DNA of 64,000 nucleotides from VYFG01 sp965248685 (GTDB lineage Bacteria > Pseudomonadota > Gammaproteobacteria > Arenicellales > Poriferihabitantaceae): contig CBDFKC010000003.1 of assembly GCA_965248685.1 (NCBI GenBank), forward strand, positions 1,364,001-1,428,000, written 5' to 3'. Positions 46,394-56,288 of this stretch are shown here, in pieces (position 1 is the stretch's first letter; every line of letters begins with the position of its first letter). The notes under the pieces are model-generated. The model ran no database searches, was not told where the DNA came from, and was given only the letters and a program-made list of their open reading frames with translations. Position numbers and translations under genes: made by a program.

Positions 46394-47320
46394 GTGACTT
46401 TTCAACAACTGATACTGACCCTGCAAAATTACTGGGCGAATAGAGGCTGTGTAATTATGCAACCTCTTGATATGGAAGTGGGCGCAGGAACTTTTCATCC
46501 TTCTACATTTCTCGCAGCAATAGGTCCGGAACCATTACAGGCTGCCTACGTGCAACCCTCGCGAAGACCCACTGACGGGCGCTACGGTGAGAACCCAAAT
46601 CGTCTGCAACACTATTTTCAATTTCAGGTCATACTCAAACCTTCGCCCCTGGAATTTCAGAATTTATACCTGGATTCGCTGGGTGAGCTGGGACTTAATC
46701 TGCTAAAAGATGATGTCCGGTTCGTGGAAGATGATTGGGAGTCTCCTACGCTGGGTGCCTGGGGTCTCGGTTGGGAAGTTTGGCTGAATGGCATGGAAGT
46801 TACCCAATTTACCTACTTTCAGCAGGTTGGCGGATTGGACTGCCGCCCGGTCACCGGAGAAATAACTTATGGGCTGGAGCGTATTGCGATGTACCTCCAG
46901 GGCGTGGACAGCATATACGATCTGGTTTGGACTGATGGCCCCAGTGGTCGTTATACCTACCGGGATTTGTATCACCAGAACGAAGTTGAGCAGTCTACCT
47001 TTAATTTTGAACACGCTGATGTTGAACAGTTGCTGGTCCAGTTTGATGCTGCTGAAAAAATGTGTCATCACCTGCTGGAACTTAAACTTTCTCTGCCTGC
47101 TTACGAGCAGGTTTTAACTGCTTCCCATAGTTTCAATCTGCTGGATGCACGTCACGCCATCGGCGTGACCGAGCGCGCACGTTATATTGGGCGGGTTCGA
47201 GCGATGTCTCGCGGTGTGGCCCAGGCATACTATGAAAGCAGGGAAGCGCTGGGCTTCCCACGAGGCGCCAGTAAACCTCGCCGGACCAGGAAAAAACCAG
47301 TATCGGTGGAGAAGCGATAA
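46394..47320 (+). CDS. glyQ: Glycyl-tRNA synthetase alpha subunit
   Basis: A 308-residue class II synthetase catalytic subunit. Strong blocks: [15 protein letters not shown] start, [57 protein letters not shown] and the motif-3 Arg in [13 protein letters not shown]. It charges tRNA-Gly with GlyS. GTG at 46394 is preceded by GAGGAA (46381-46386), a good ribosome site; TTG at 46379 is less likely. The C-terminal extension is Arg/Lys-rich. Overlaps glyS by one base. Confidence 0.97.
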   Translation: MTFQQLILTLQNYWANRGCVIMQPLDMEVGAGTFHPSTFLAAIGPEPLQAAYVQPSRRPTDGRYGENPNRLQHYFQFQVILKPSPLEFQNLYLDSLGELGLNLLKDDVRFVEDDWESPTLGAWGLGWEVWLNGMEVTQFTYFQQVGGLDCRPVTGEITYGLERIAMYLQGVDSIYDLVWTDGPSGRYTYRDLYHQNEVEQSTFNFEHADVEQLLVQFDAAEKMCHHLLELKLSLPAYEQVLTASHSFNLLDARHAIGVTERARYIGRVRAMSRGVAQAYYESREALGFPRGASKPRRTRKKPVSVEKR

Positions 47321-49461
47321 TGGCGGTCAGGAAGAAAATTAATTCGACTACTGCCAAACGGGCGCGTAATCTGTTGCTGGAGCTGGGAACCGAAGAATTG
47401 CCGCCAAAAGCACTGAAGGCACTTGGTGAATCTTTTGCCAGGGGAATTTACAGTTATCTGGTTGAAGCCGGTGTTGCCAAGCCGGGTAAAGATCAATATC
47501 AGTTTTATGCCTCACCGCGACGGTTGGCGGTATGGGTTAAACAAGTGTCACCATGCCAAACCGATCAGATCGCTGAGCGCAAGGGGCCCTCGGTACAGGC
47601 AGGGTTTGACGAGGAAGGTAAACCTACCCGGGCGGCCCTGGGGTTTGCTCAGTCATGTGGGGTAAAAGTCGAGCAACTTGATCGGGAGTCAACTGACAAA
47701 GGTGAATGGTTGTTTTTTCGAAGCAAACAACCCGGAAAAAAAATCGCCCCGTTGGTAACCGAGGCATTGGAGCAGGCGCTGAAAAAACTACCGATTCCGA
47801 AACGTATGCGATGGGGAAATGGGTCCCAGGAATTTGTCCGACCTGTTCACTGGCTTTTAGCGCTTTATGGCAGTGACCTGTTGCCAGTAGCTGCGCTTGG
47901 ATTAAACGCGGAACCCTGGACTCGAGGGCACCGTTCCCATGCACCCAGAAAAATACGAATACTGTCGGCAGACCGTTACCTAAACACCCTTAAAACTGAT
48001 GGCTTTGTCATCGCCGACTTTATTCAGCGTCGGTCATTGATTGAAAGGCAGGTAAAGCGACTGGCGACGCGGGCTGGTGCTACGCCCGTGATTGACCCAG
48101 ATTTACTAGATGAGGTGACCAGTTTGGTGGAATGGCCCAGTGCACTGTACGGTGAATTTGACAAAAGGTTTCTTAAGGTACCGGCTGAGGTTCTGGTATC
48201 TTCGATGAGTGATCATCAGAAGTACTTCCACCTAACTGATACCCGTGGAAAACTGGTTCCGGGGTTTATCACTGTCAGTAACATTAGGAGCGCGGCCCCC
48301 AAGCGAGTAAAGTCTGGTAACGAACGGGTATTGCGTGCGCGCCTGGCGGACGCAGAGTTTTTCTGGTTGAGTGACCAAAAACAAAACCTTATTGAGCGCA
48401 AACCACGGTTAGACAGCGTTCTATTTCATAAAAAACTCGGATCGGTTTTGGCTAAAGTAGAGCGAGTCAGGGTTGTTGCGCAATATATTGCCGATCAAAC
48501 CAATGCTGACGCAAGCAATATTGATCGCGCCTGCGATTTATCGAAGGCGGATTTGGTTACTGACATGGTTGCCGAGTTTCCCGAATTGCAGGGTACGATT
48601 GGCGGTTACTATGCGGCCAATCAAGGAGAGAACAAGGAGGTATGCGAAGCAATAAAGGAGCATTATCTGCCGCGAGCCGCGGGAGACTCGCTGCCCCGAA
48701 ACGGCATCTCCCGCAGCCTCGCAATAGCCGACAGAATCGATACAGTAACCGGAATATTTGCCAGCGGCGAAACCCCGAGTGGTGATAAAGATCCATATGG
48801 ACTGCGTCGTGCATCTCTGGGTATATTAAGAATATTGATCGAATCCGGGTTGAATCTGGACTTGTCTGTGTTGGTAGCGTTGGCGATGGAGCAGTATCGG
48901 AACACAAATTTTACTGACCTCGATACCAGTAAGGATACCGAGCGCCGGGTGCGTGACTACATATACGACCGGCTTAAAGCCTACTACCAACCCCTCGGGT
49001 TTGATCCCATGGAAATTGCTTCTGTAGTCGCGGTTGCGCCGACTCGACCGCTTGATTTTAACCTACGGTTAAAGGCGGTTCATGATTTCTTTTCCAGTCA
49101 GCGGGTTGCCGCGGAATCACTGGCTGCGGCAAATAAACGGATTGCAAATATTTTAGTGAAACAGAAGGAAGCTACTGGCGCCCTGGTCAACCCTGAACTA
49201 TTTATTGAACCCGCCGAGATTGCCCTCGCTAAAAAGGTCACTGGATCGAGCGCGAAAGCTCGCCAGTATTTTGCTCAAGGGGAGTACAGCAAAGGTCTGC
49301 TGGGTCTGGCCAAGCTTAAGGCTCCCATCGATGACTTTTTTGATTCGGTGATGGTGATGGATGAGAATGTTGACGTTCGAAATAATCGACTGTCACTCTT
49401 GACTAGCATACGCGGTTTGTTTCTCGAAGTTGCCGATATTTCTTATATGCGGGTTGAATGA
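47320..49461 (+). CDS. glyS: Glycyl-tRNA synthetase beta subunit
   Basis: A 713-residue subunit (E. coli 689), which holds the tRNA-binding HD-like and anticodon-recognition regions. Typical blocks: LLLELGTEELPPKALKAL, YASPRRLAVWV, GNGSQEFVRPVHWLLALYG, DHQKYFHLTDTRGKLVPGFI and the YGLRRASLGILRI segment. The first 15 residues form a basic extension not found in E. coli. The ATG overlaps the glyQ stop (TAATG), and the gene runs into the MazG-like gene (4-bp overlap). Confidence 0.97.
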   Translation: MAVRKKINSTTAKRARNLLLELGTEELPPKALKALGESFARGIYSYLVEAGVAKPGKDQYQFYASPRRLAVWVKQVSPCQTDQIAERKGPSVQAGFDEEGKPTRAALGFAQSCGVKVEQLDRESTDKGEWLFFRSKQPGKKIAPLVTEALEQALKKLPIPKRMRWGNGSQEFVRPVHWLLALYGSDLLPVAALGLNAEPWTRGHRSHAPRKIRILSADRYLNTLKTDGFVIADFIQRRSLIERQVKRLATRAGATPVIDPDLLDEVTSLVEWPSALYGEFDKRFLKVPAEVLVSSMSDHQKYFHLTDTRGKLVPGFITVSNIRSAAPKRVKSGNERVLRARLADAEFFWLSDQKQNLIERKPRLDSVLFHKKLGSVLAKVERVRVVAQYIADQTNADASNIDRACDLSKADLVTDMVAEFPELQGTIGGYYAANQGENKEVCEAIKEHYLPRAAGDSLPRNGISRSLAIADRIDTVTGIFASGETPSGDKDPYGLRRASLGILRILIESGLNLDLSVLVALAMEQYRNTNFTDLDTSKDTERRVRDYIYDRLKAYYQPLGFDPMEIASVVAVAPTRPLDFNLRLKAVHDFFSSQRVAAESLAAANKRIANILVKQKEATGALVNPELFIEPAEIALAKKVTGSSAKARQYFAQGEYSKGLLGLAKLKAPIDDFFDSVMVMDENVDVRNNRLSLLTSIRGLFLEVADISYMRVE

Positions 49462-49817
49462 TGAATTCGCTAAATCATCAAGACAAAGAATTGTTTAGTC
49501 AGATGATGGCCGCCGTGCAGGAGTTTCACGAAAAACATCAATTCAGCGAGAAGGGAGGAGAGGACATGGTCTACCGGCTGGCGTTGATGACCGAGGAGCT
49601 TGGCGAAATTGCGGAATGCGTTACCAAAGGCAAGTCAAAATCGGATTTGGCCGAAGAATGCGCTGACCTGTTAATACTCTTGATGGGAAATGCGATCGCT
49701 GCAAAATTTGATTTGAATCAGGCGTTTTGGAACAAAATGCAGGTGCTGGAATCCCGCAAGGGGCGAATCGTAGATGGACGCGTAAGAGTTACCAGCTACC
49801 AGGGAGATGACAACTAA
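49458..49817 (+). CDS. MazG-like nucleotide pyrophosphohydrolase
   Basis: A 119-residue all-alpha NTP-PPase. The metal site pattern is present: Glu-Glu-x-x-Glu-x-x-Glu in MTEELGEIAECVTKGKS, and Glu-x-x-Asp in LAEECADLLILLMGN. Such single-domain proteins hydrolyse NTPs or dNTPs to the monophosphate; substrate cannot be inferred. Overlaps glyS by 4 bp and gmhB by 1 bp, so is firmly in this operon. Confidence 0.85.
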   Translation: MMNSLNHQDKELFSQMMAAVQEFHEKHQFSEKGGEDMVYRLALMTEELGEIAECVTKGKSKSDLAEECADLLILLMGNAIAAKFDLNQAFWNKMQVLESRKGRIVDGRVRVTSYQGDDN

Positions 49818-50407
49818 TGGAAGGGAGCCGCCTGATCATTCTGGACCGCGACGGAGTTATTAACCAGGATTCTGATGCATTCATTAAATCTCCCGAAGAG
49901 TGGAATCCAATTCCCGGTAGCCTCGAGGCCATATCACGCTTGTGCCAGGCGGAATATCGCGTGGTAGTGATTTCCAACCAGTCTGGTATTGCCAGGGGTT
50001 TGCTGACGATGAATGCGCTCAATCGGATACATCAGAAAATGCGCGACCAGTTGCACGGATTAGGCGGCGAAGTAAATGCAATTTTTTTCTGTTCCCATGG
50101 GCCTGATGACGGTTGTGCTTGTCGTAAACCTGCACCCGGACTATTTACCGAATTACAGAGGCGATTGAATTGCAGCCTGGAAGGAGTAGATGCGATTGGC
50201 GATTCTCTGAGGGATTTACAGGCTGCCAGGGCGGCCTCGGCAAATCCTGTGTTGGTGCGCACCGGCAAGGGGCTCAAGACTGAACAATTGCTGGTCGATG
50301 CAGTCTGCAATGATGGCAAACCGTTGGGTTCGATACCAGTCTATGACGACCTTAAGGGATACGTGGAATCGCTAAGAGTCAGGGGGTTGCTTGAGGCTAG
50401 TCTATGA
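49817..50407 (+). CDS. gmhB: D-glycero-beta-D-manno-heptose 1,7-bisphosphate 7-phosphatase
   Basis: A 196-residue HAD-family phosphatase. LIILDRDGVINQDSD holds the nucleophile and acid Asp; VVVISNQSGIARG is motif 2; the four-ligand zinc site is in FFCSHGPDDGCACRKP; and DAIGDSLRDLQAAR is motif 4. It removes the C7 phosphate of heptose bisphosphate, a step towards ADP-heptose for the LPS inner core. So the LPS core probably has heptose. Partner genes hldE and gmhA are not here. The glyS-gmhB-plsC order is usual in gammaproteobacteria. Confidence 0.93.
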   Translation: MEGSRLIILDRDGVINQDSDAFIKSPEEWNPIPGSLEAISRLCQAEYRVVVISNQSGIARGLLTMNALNRIHQKMRDQLHGLGGEVNAIFFCSHGPDDGCACRKPAPGLFTELQRRLNCSLEGVDAIGDSLRDLQAARAASANPVLVRTGKGLKTEQLLVDAVCNDGKPLGSIPVYDDLKGYVESLRVRGLLEASL

Positions 50408-51120
50408 TCCTATTACGTTCTCTGACCTACCTTTTAGGGCAAATCATCAGCGCGATTATCATCAGCATATTGGCAGTGGTGTGTCTGGTACTTCCAGCGG
50501 GAATTCGCGACCCGGTCATCAGCAGCTGGGCCAGGATAAATATCTGGAGCTTGCGGGTTATCTGCCGAATCGATTATCAGCTGGAGGGAATTGAAAATAT
50601 CCCAAGTAAACCTAGTATTATTATTGCCAATCATCAATCAGCCTGGGAAACCCTGTTTTTTCAAGTTATCTTCCCCCCACTTTCATTCATACTCAAACGC
50701 GAGCTGTTATGGATTCCTTTCTTCGGGTGGGGTTTAGCGGCTTATCGTCCTATCGCGATCGATCGATCGCGAAAAATTAAAGCCCTCGACCAGTTAATTA
50801 AGCAAGGCGCCGAGCGGCTAAAGCAAGGCCGATGGCCGGTAATCTATCCCGAAGGGACCAGAATGAAACCGAGGCAACCGGGGAAATTCCAGATCGGTGG
50901 AGCCATGATCGCAGCAAAAACCGGTGCGACAATTGTACCGATCGCACATAATGCTGGGGTATTCTGGCCAAAAAATGGCTTTTTGAAGTATCCCGGAACC
51001 ATCAACATTGTTATCGGACACCCAATCAGCACGGAGGGCCGCAAGGCCCGGGAAATAAACCAGGAAGTCGAACAGTGGATTATTGAGGCGATGACCGGGT
51101 TGCCAGGACTGCAACCGTAA
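50404..51120 (+). CDS. plsC: 1-acyl-sn-glycerol-3-phosphate acyltransferase
   Basis: A 238-residue membrane acyltransferase. An N-terminal hydrophobic segment (IISAIIISILAVVCLVLPAG) precedes the catalytic HX4(D/E) motif in ANHQSAWETLFF, where Glu replaces the usual Asp, as is known in relatives. Motif 3 is PEGTRM. It adds the second acyl chain in phosphatidic acid synthesis at the inner membrane. ATG at 50404 overlaps the gmhB stop by 4 bp. Last gene of the glyQS operon by spacing. Confidence 0.9.
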   Translation: MILLRSLTYLLGQIISAIIISILAVVCLVLPAGIRDPVISSWARINIWSLRVICRIDYQLEGIENIPSKPSIIIANHQSAWETLFFQVIFPPLSFILKRELLWIPFFGWGLAAYRPIAIDRSRKIKALDQLIKQGAERLKQGRWPVIYPEGTRMKPRQPGKFQIGGAMIAAKTGATIVPIAHNAGVFWPKNGFLKYPGTINIVIGHPISTEGRKAREINQEVEQWIIEAMTGLPGLQP

Positions 51121-51140
51121 CAGGACGGCATGCATCGGGC

Positions 51141-52400
51141 TTGAACAACAGCTGTCGAATTCTATTTTTGACAAAGTCCTGCCCGGTTTACGGAGGCGTA
51201 GAACAATGGTTGGCGGATACCTGCAAAGGGTTAAAATATAAGGGACATGTTTGCGCGGTAGGTCTGTCAAGAGGGCTTAAATTTCATAACTCGGATATTT
51301 ATAAGGCAGCTTATCCGGATCTTGATTTAATCGTTCTTGACGGGCGTACCGGTACCCAAACCGGGCGGCGTTTGGCGGTTAAAAACGCCATAGAGGAATT
51401 TAATCCGGATATAGTTATACCGGTAATGTTGTTTGATGGACTGTACGAAACGGTTCGACTGAAAAGCCGAAAAAATTTCAAGATAGTCTATCCGGTGCAT
51501 GAGGTCACCACGGGCGTTCAACGGGATATTGAGAATTATGCTGCCTGGATGGACGCCATCGTTTTTGTTGATAACAGCGGTGCTGAAGCATTCACAAGAT
51601 ATATCGATGATCCAAACAAGAGCAGATTAATACCATGCGGTGTGCCCCCCGCAACTGCGTTGGTTGACAGGAAAGTCGGAGATAAACTGCATATTGGGTA
51701 TTGTGGTCGGCTTGAAGACCAGCACAAAAGGGTTTTGGAATTAGTTAAATTAACTGAACACCTGATCAAAGATGATATCCAGTTTAAAATCACCATAGTC
51801 GGGGAAGGTAGTTCCAGGCAGGAATTGGAACGGGGATTGAGTGCTCTCGGTTCCTCAGCGGATTGCACATTACTTGGTCCCCAGCCGCGGGACAAGCTAT
51901 ATCAGATGTTTTATCCGGAGATAGATCTTTTAGTTATTTTCTCGGAGGGGGAAACTGGGCCCTTAGTTGCTTTGGAGGCACATGCCAATGGCTGTATCGT
52001 ATTAACCTCGAATTTTGCCGGCAGAGCACAAAATGGATATCTTGAGTCGGATCGAAACGCATTGGTATTCGATATTGGAGAGATCGATCAGGCGGTTCGC
52101 TTTATAAAGAAGCTGATCCAGCAACCGGCGCTTGGGCGTCGATTGGTTGCTCAAGGATATATTTCAGTCAAGCATAAATTACTGGAGGAATCCATCGAAC
52201 AATGGGAGCAATTGATTCTCTCATTGGCACGAAATCCCGTATTTAAGGCCAACAAAGAATTGCCGGATTCAGTTTCTGCTAAAGGTACTCTCGACAAATT
52301 TCTACGCTATCCGGTACTGTCCGAGCTGGTTCGACGTTTCTTCGGTATCCGACACCAGCATGATTCGATACGCTCGGAGTGGCCTTTTTATAGTGGCTAA
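51141..52400 (+). CDS. Glycosyltransferase (GT4-like), paralogue of the gene at 59887
   Basis: A 419-residue GT-B enzyme. It reads CRILFLTKSCPVYGGVEQWL at the start and has LHIGYCGRLEDQHKRVLELV at the second-domain start and a donor-site FSEGETGPLVALEAHANGC near 270. The whole layout, including a C-terminal tail with RRFFGIRHQHDSIRSEWPF, matches the protein at 59887-61194, which ends with LRNLLGLSWQHQSAGSEWPH. The start is TTG at 51141; an ATG just upstream (51130) meets a stop. It is 20 bp after plsC and followed by an acyltransferase gene. Probably a sugar transferase in the polysaccharide pathway at 51-63 kb. Confidence 0.83.
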   Translation: MNNSCRILFLTKSCPVYGGVEQWLADTCKGLKYKGHVCAVGLSRGLKFHNSDIYKAAYPDLDLIVLDGRTGTQTGRRLAVKNAIEEFNPDIVIPVMLFDGLYETVRLKSRKNFKIVYPVHEVTTGVQRDIENYAAWMDAIVFVDNSGAEAFTRYIDDPNKSRLIPCGVPPATALVDRKVGDKLHIGYCGRLEDQHKRVLELVKLTEHLIKDDIQFKITIVGEGSSRQELERGLSALGSSADCTLLGPQPRDKLYQMFYPEIDLLVIFSEGETGPLVALEAHANGCIVLTSNFAGRAQNGYLESDRNALVFDIGEIDQAVRFIKKLIQQPALGRRLVAQGYISVKHKLLEESIEQWEQLILSLARNPVFKANKELPDSVSAKGTLDKFLRYPVLSELVRRFFGIRHQHDSIRSEWPFYSG

Positions 52401-52412
52401 CGGTCCGAACAG

Positions 52413-53573
52413 GTGAAAAACCTATCGCCTGATAACAGACTAAAGCCGCTGGACGGACTGCGGGGAATAGCGATTCTGTTGGTATTGCTCTATCACTTTA
52501 CCCCCGGACGGGATCCTAACCAAGGTTTGCAAGGCCTGGTATTTAAAATAGCCGAGATTGGTTGGTCAGGCGTAGATTTATTTTTTGTGCTTTCCGGTTT
52601 CCTGATTTCACGCATTCTGTTATCCGAAGCAACCGATGACTTCTCGTTCAGAAATTTTGCAATGAGACGGATACTCAGAATCGTTCCGCTTTGTTATCTC
52701 GCATATTTTGTGACCTTTATGGTGATTCCAGGAATTTCGGCTCTTTATGGATTTCCAGGACTGCAAGAACAAATTCCATTCTGGGTTTTCGTCTCCAATT
52801 TCGCCGTGGCTAATAGTTCGTATTCCGAATTTATTCATCTGGGACATTTTTGGTCCCTGGCAATTGAGATGCAGTTTTACCTTTTCTGGCCCATGCTGGT
52901 TTATTCATTGGGCGGGAAATACTTGAATGTCCTGTTAGTCTCGCTTATCGCCATAAGCGTAATGGCGAAGTTTTTCGCGATTATATTCGCCGCTTCCTGG
53001 CAGGTAACCTATGGTTGGTCTCCAATGCGGCTTGAAGGTTTGGTTGTCGGTAGTTTAATCGCTGTGAACCTGAAAAAAATCATGGGTTCGGGAAAATCTG
53101 TGCCTGTTTTTTTATGTCTGGCCAGCGCTACAGGACTACTGCTGTTTCTGATTGCCTGGTTTGACCTTGCCGACAGAGTATTTAAATCCGGGGAGGGCGT
53201 CATTACCGATGGGCTACGTATTTTTCTTCCCATATTGCTGTCCAGTTTTTATGGAGCAATTCTGATTCTTACATTAAAGATAGAACTATTTGGCAAATTG
53301 GTGTCATGCAAGTTACTTAGTTTCTTCGGTAGTTACGCCTATGGGATCTATGTCGTTCACTATATGTTGTTCCCGTTTTTTATTGGATTAATGGGTCCAG
53401 GTCAAACAGGTCAACCCATTGTTCCGGTTGGTGATATGGCGATATATCTGTTTTTCATTGGAGCGACGGTGGTTTCGGTTGTGGTTGCAGTGCCAATATA
53501 TCATTGGTATGAAAAACCTTTTCTTGGTTTGAAGAAATTCTTTCCAATGACAACTAGACCGAATATTTCATAA
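52413..53573 (+). CDS. Acyltransferase 3 family membrane protein (O-acetylase type)
   Basis: A 386-residue protein with about ten transmembrane helices. Starts with the family motif LDGLRGIAILLVLLYHF, where the His is thought to be catalytic. FLISRILLSE and FRNFAMRRILRIVPLCYL are also characteristic, as is the FWSLAIEMQFYLFWPML block. Such proteins add acetyl or other short acyl groups to sugars during surface glycan synthesis (OafA-like). It follows the glycosyltransferase by 12 bp; start GTG at 52413. Likely decorates the same glycan. Confidence 0.9.
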   Translation: MKNLSPDNRLKPLDGLRGIAILLVLLYHFTPGRDPNQGLQGLVFKIAEIGWSGVDLFFVLSGFLISRILLSEATDDFSFRNFAMRRILRIVPLCYLAYFVTFMVIPGISALYGFPGLQEQIPFWVFVSNFAVANSSYSEFIHLGHFWSLAIEMQFYLFWPMLVYSLGGKYLNVLLVSLIAISVMAKFFAIIFAASWQVTYGWSPMRLEGLVVGSLIAVNLKKIMGSGKSVPVFLCLASATGLLLFLIAWFDLADRVFKSGEGVITDGLRIFLPILLSSFYGAILILTLKIELFGKLVSCKLLSFFGSYAYGIYVVHYMLFPFFIGLMGPGQTGQPIVPVGDMAIYLFFIGATVVSVVVAVPIYHWYEKPFLGLKKFFPMTTRPNIS

Positions 53574-53797
53574 AGGCGGACACCGATTAACTAAAAGCCA
53601 AAATAAATCAGAGCGATATGACAGTTTTAAGGCAAAACTTACTCTACATTTTGTCCTTCTGGATTTAGGCGCCAATCTGGCGTCGCATCTTGAACCATCG
53701 ACCTCGAACCATAGCTACGGTTATGCTTCTTCGTCCGATAGTCCAGCCTGCTTAACCAGCTTGTCGCTAAATTCCAGACATTTATGAAATTTCCGGG
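53574..53797. other. Intergenic region between acyltransferase and rsmA
   Basis: A 224-bp gap between convergent genes. A short minus-strand open stretch (53721-53809) reads like a coding tail, KFHKCLEFSDKLVKQAGL, but has no start or ribosome site outside rsmA; it could be a gene relic. A small hairpin CGCCA-ATC-TGGCG lies near 53675 without a T-run. Confidence 0.4.
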
Positions 53798-54583
53798 CTA
53801 GGCGCAGACTTGGGCCAGTCGGATAAAATCTTCTGGTGAAATAGACTCGGCGCGCAATGACGGTTCGATAGTTGCCAGTTGAAATTGCTCAGCCGAAACC
53901 AGTTTACCCAAAGCATTTCGCAGTGTCTTGCGACGTTGGGCGAATGCGGAAGTCACCAAGGTGTTAAGTAGTCCTCGATCGAAGTCGGTTCGGCGATTGG
54001 CTTTTGGCCAAATTCGGATAATGGTTGACTCGACCTTAGGTGGGGGATCAAACGCTTCGGGAGGTACGTCGAACAGGCATTCACAATCCAGATCGATGGC
54101 GGTCATCACTGTCAGTCGGCCATATTGTTTGGTGCCGGGTTTGGCGGCGAGGCGCATTGCCACTTCCCTTTGCAGCATGAACAGCATGTCCTCGATCAGT
54201 TCGGCCTGTTCGAGCAAGTGAAAGATTAATGGTGTGGAAATGTTATAGGGTAAATTACCGATCAACCGAAGGCCAACTTCGCTATTTCTGCGGTGGATCT
54301 GTGACAAGTCACATTGCAAAATATCTTGTTGTAGAATGGTAAGCTGTTCTTCGCTGTAGCGATTTCTCAATAGCGGCGTCAGATCTCGATCCAGTTCAAT
54401 AACGGTCAAGTGTGATACTTGCTCCAGTAATACCGAGGTCAAGGCACCGAGACCAGGACCGATTTCAACCAGGTTTTGTCCTTCCCTCGGAACCAATAAT
54501 TTCGCAATTCTATGTAGGACCCGGGAATCTTTTAGAAAATGCTGACCGAATCTTTTACGCGGTCTGTGTTGGGGGTGACTCAC
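53798..54583 (-). CDS. rsmA: 16S rRNA dimethyladenosine transferase
   Basis: A 261-residue SAM methyltransferase (KsgA). The start HRPRKRFGQHFLKD is the family mark; NLVEIGPGLGALTSVLLEQ binds SAM; LIGNLPYNISTPLIFHLLEQ is the catalytic NLPY motif; and the C-terminal helical domain includes the AFAQRRKTLRNAL block. It dimethylates two adenosines in helix 45 of 16S rRNA in ribosome maturation. Overlaps pdxA by 4 bp. The usual followers apaG and apaH are absent. Confidence 0.97.
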   Translation of the reverse strand: MSHPQHRPRKRFGQHFLKDSRVLHRIAKLLVPREGQNLVEIGPGLGALTSVLLEQVSHLTVIELDRDLTPLLRNRYSEEQLTILQQDILQCDLSQIHRRNSEVGLRLIGNLPYNISTPLIFHLLEQAELIEDMLFMLQREVAMRLAAKPGTKQYGRLTVMTAIDLDCECLFDVPPEAFDPPPKVESTIIRIWPKANRRTDFDRGLLNTLVTSAFAQRRKTLRNALGKLVSAEQFQLATIEPSLRAESISPEDFIRLAQVCA

Positions 54584-55596
54584 CTGTTATTGTTACTGGG
54601 AAGATTGAATTTGTTTGCGGCAAATTCCATGGCTAGCTCAACCGCAGAAATCAGACTGGTAGCATTAGCTTTTCCGGTGCCGGCAAGATCAAGCGCGGTT
54701 CCATGGTCAACCGAGGTGCGGATAATAGGCAGGCCCAGGGTAACGTTGACAACCTCGCCAAATCCCTGGTGCTTGATCACAGGAAGTCCCTGGTCATGAT
54801 ACATCGCCAATACCGCATCGAAATTTTTTAGCTGTTCCTGGGTAAACGCAGTGTCAGCTGGTAGCGGTCCGGTCAGGTTGTATCCCTGGGCATTGAGTTG
54901 TTTTATCGTTGGCGAGATGGTTTCGATTTCTTCCCTTCCCAGGTAGCCCCCTTCACCGGCGTGGGGGTTAAGTCCACAAACACCAATTCTGGGGTTTTCA
55001 AGTGCATAAAAACTGCCTATATCGCGATCCATAATTTTCAGTACCCTCTGCAGCAGTTCAGCGGTAATTGCGGCAGGCACAGCGGATAACGGCAGGTGGG
55101 TAGTGGCGAGGCAAACTTTGAGTTGACGATCCGCCAGCATCATAACTGGTGATTCGCTGTTGCATTGAGCGGCTATCCATTCGGTATGCCCCGAAAATTT
55201 GATTCCGGCCTGATTGATCACAGCCTTATGTACCGGAGCGGTCACCATGGCATGGTAAATCTGGTCGATACACATGGCAGTGGCGGTCTCGATTGTCTGT
55301 ATTACCTGGTAACTGTTGTCAGAATTTAGTTCCTGGGCAACCACGGGTTCAGGGCAATTGATTGAGACTACCCACAGGACTCCAGCTTGATGGGGCGGCG
55401 GAATTTGATTTTGTTGAAGCTCCTTTATTTCCACGGCGAGATTCAGTACCTTCGCACGTTTCCGCAATTCAACAGGATCGGCTAGCGCAGCGATTCGCGC
55501 CGGAATTTTTTCAAGCGCTGCGCACAAAACTATATCGGGCCCAATTCCCGCTGGTTCACCAGCGGTTATGATTATTCGAGGAATCGCATCCGGCAT
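54580..55596 (-). CDS. pdxA: 4-hydroxythreonine-4-phosphate dehydrogenase
   Basis: A 338-residue vitamin B6 enzyme that oxidises 4-phosphohydroxy-L-threonine with NAD. Conserved blocks include IITAGEPAGIGPDIVL, AMVTAPVHKAVINQAGIKFSGHTEWIA with metal-binding His, VCGLNPHAGEGGYLGREE and MYHDQGLPVIKHQGFGEVVN. Full length (E. coli 329). pdxA-rsmA is the standard order; surA, often upstream, is replaced by an aspartyl protease gene. Confidence 0.97.
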   Translation of the reverse strand: MPDAIPRIIITAGEPAGIGPDIVLCAALEKIPARIAALADPVELRKRAKVLNLAVEIKELQQNQIPPPHQAGVLWVVSINCPEPVVAQELNSDNSYQVIQTIETATAMCIDQIYHAMVTAPVHKAVINQAGIKFSGHTEWIAAQCNSESPVMMLADRQLKVCLATTHLPLSAVPAAITAELLQRVLKIMDRDIGSFYALENPRIGVCGLNPHAGEGGYLGREEIETISPTIKQLNAQGYNLTGPLPADTAFTQEQLKNFDAVLAMYHDQGLPVIKHQGFGEVVNVTLGLPIIRTSVDHGTALDLAGTGKANATSLISAVELAMEFAANKFNLPSNNNR

Positions 55597-55601
55597 TGCC
55601 G

Positions 55602-56288
55602 TTAACGTTTCCTCAATTCCATTTTCTTTCCACTACGCACCATATTCAATTTATTGAGAAACGAGCCTCCAAGCAGTGGAACTTCGGGAAATTGACCCAA
55701 AATTATATTTGTCTCGACGTTACGCAGAGTGATACCCTCAATGCTGACCCGGTCCAGCGTAATGGATTTTAACGGCGCTATCCCGGATGCCGTGGTCGCG
55801 TATCCGCTACGGCCGTTTTCATATTTAATCCCTAGCCGGTCAGCCTGGGAACTGCTGAACACCACCGAGTCGGCACCGGTGTCGACCAGGAAACGGGTGG
55901 ACCTCCGATTGACTTTACCATTTGCAAAGAAGAATCCAGTCGAGTCCGACCATAATGTCACGACCTTGTCGTCTCCATAGTCCTCTACCGGTTCGGATTC
56001 CTGGAGAACTGGCGCGGCTACGCTACCAGTTTCAAGGGTCAGCCTTTCGCCATTAATTTCCAGAATGGCCCGTTCACTATCAGACTCAATCAGCTTGACC
56101 ACGTCATGGTTCGCTGACCCAACTGACAATACAATACGCTCTTGATTAAACAGTATAATGGCCCGATTGCTTCCTGTGACCACCAGTTGAATCGCATCTT
56201 CAGCCAACGCTGAGATCGCGTAGAATAAGAGAAGTATGCCTACGCTCAAGGCACGAATTGAACCAGTGCCTGATGTTATTCCGTACAT
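55602..56288 (-). CDS. Retropepsin-like aspartyl protease (TIGR02281 family)
   Basis: A 228-residue exported protein. Hydrophobic N-terminal segment (ALSVGILLLFYAISALAED), then an N-terminal beta region, and a retroviral-type protease domain with the catalytic DTG in TRFLVDTGADSVVFSSSQAD, and the later LLGGSFLNKLNMV block (flap and C-terminal strand). One domain means it works as a dimer. Substrates are unknown. 5 bp upstream of pdxA, and overlapping the alkyltransferase-like gene by 13 bp, so probably transcribed with both. Confidence 0.87.
   Translation of the reverse strand: MYGITSGTGSIRALSVGILLLFYAISALAEDAIQLVVTGSNRAIILFNQERIVLSVGSANHDVVKLIESDSERAILEINGERLTLETGSVAAPVLQESEPVEDYGDDKVVTLWSDSTGFFFANGKVNRRSTRFLVDTGADSVVFSSSQADRLGIKYENGRSGYATTASGIAPLKSITLDRVSIEGITLRNVETNIILGQFPEVPLLGGSFLNKLNMVRSGKKMELRKR

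Noticed and set aside
53721..53809. Short minus-strand coding-like tail after rsmA
   Set aside because: It has no start codon or ribosome site outside rsmA and is too short to identify; kept only as a note for the gap.
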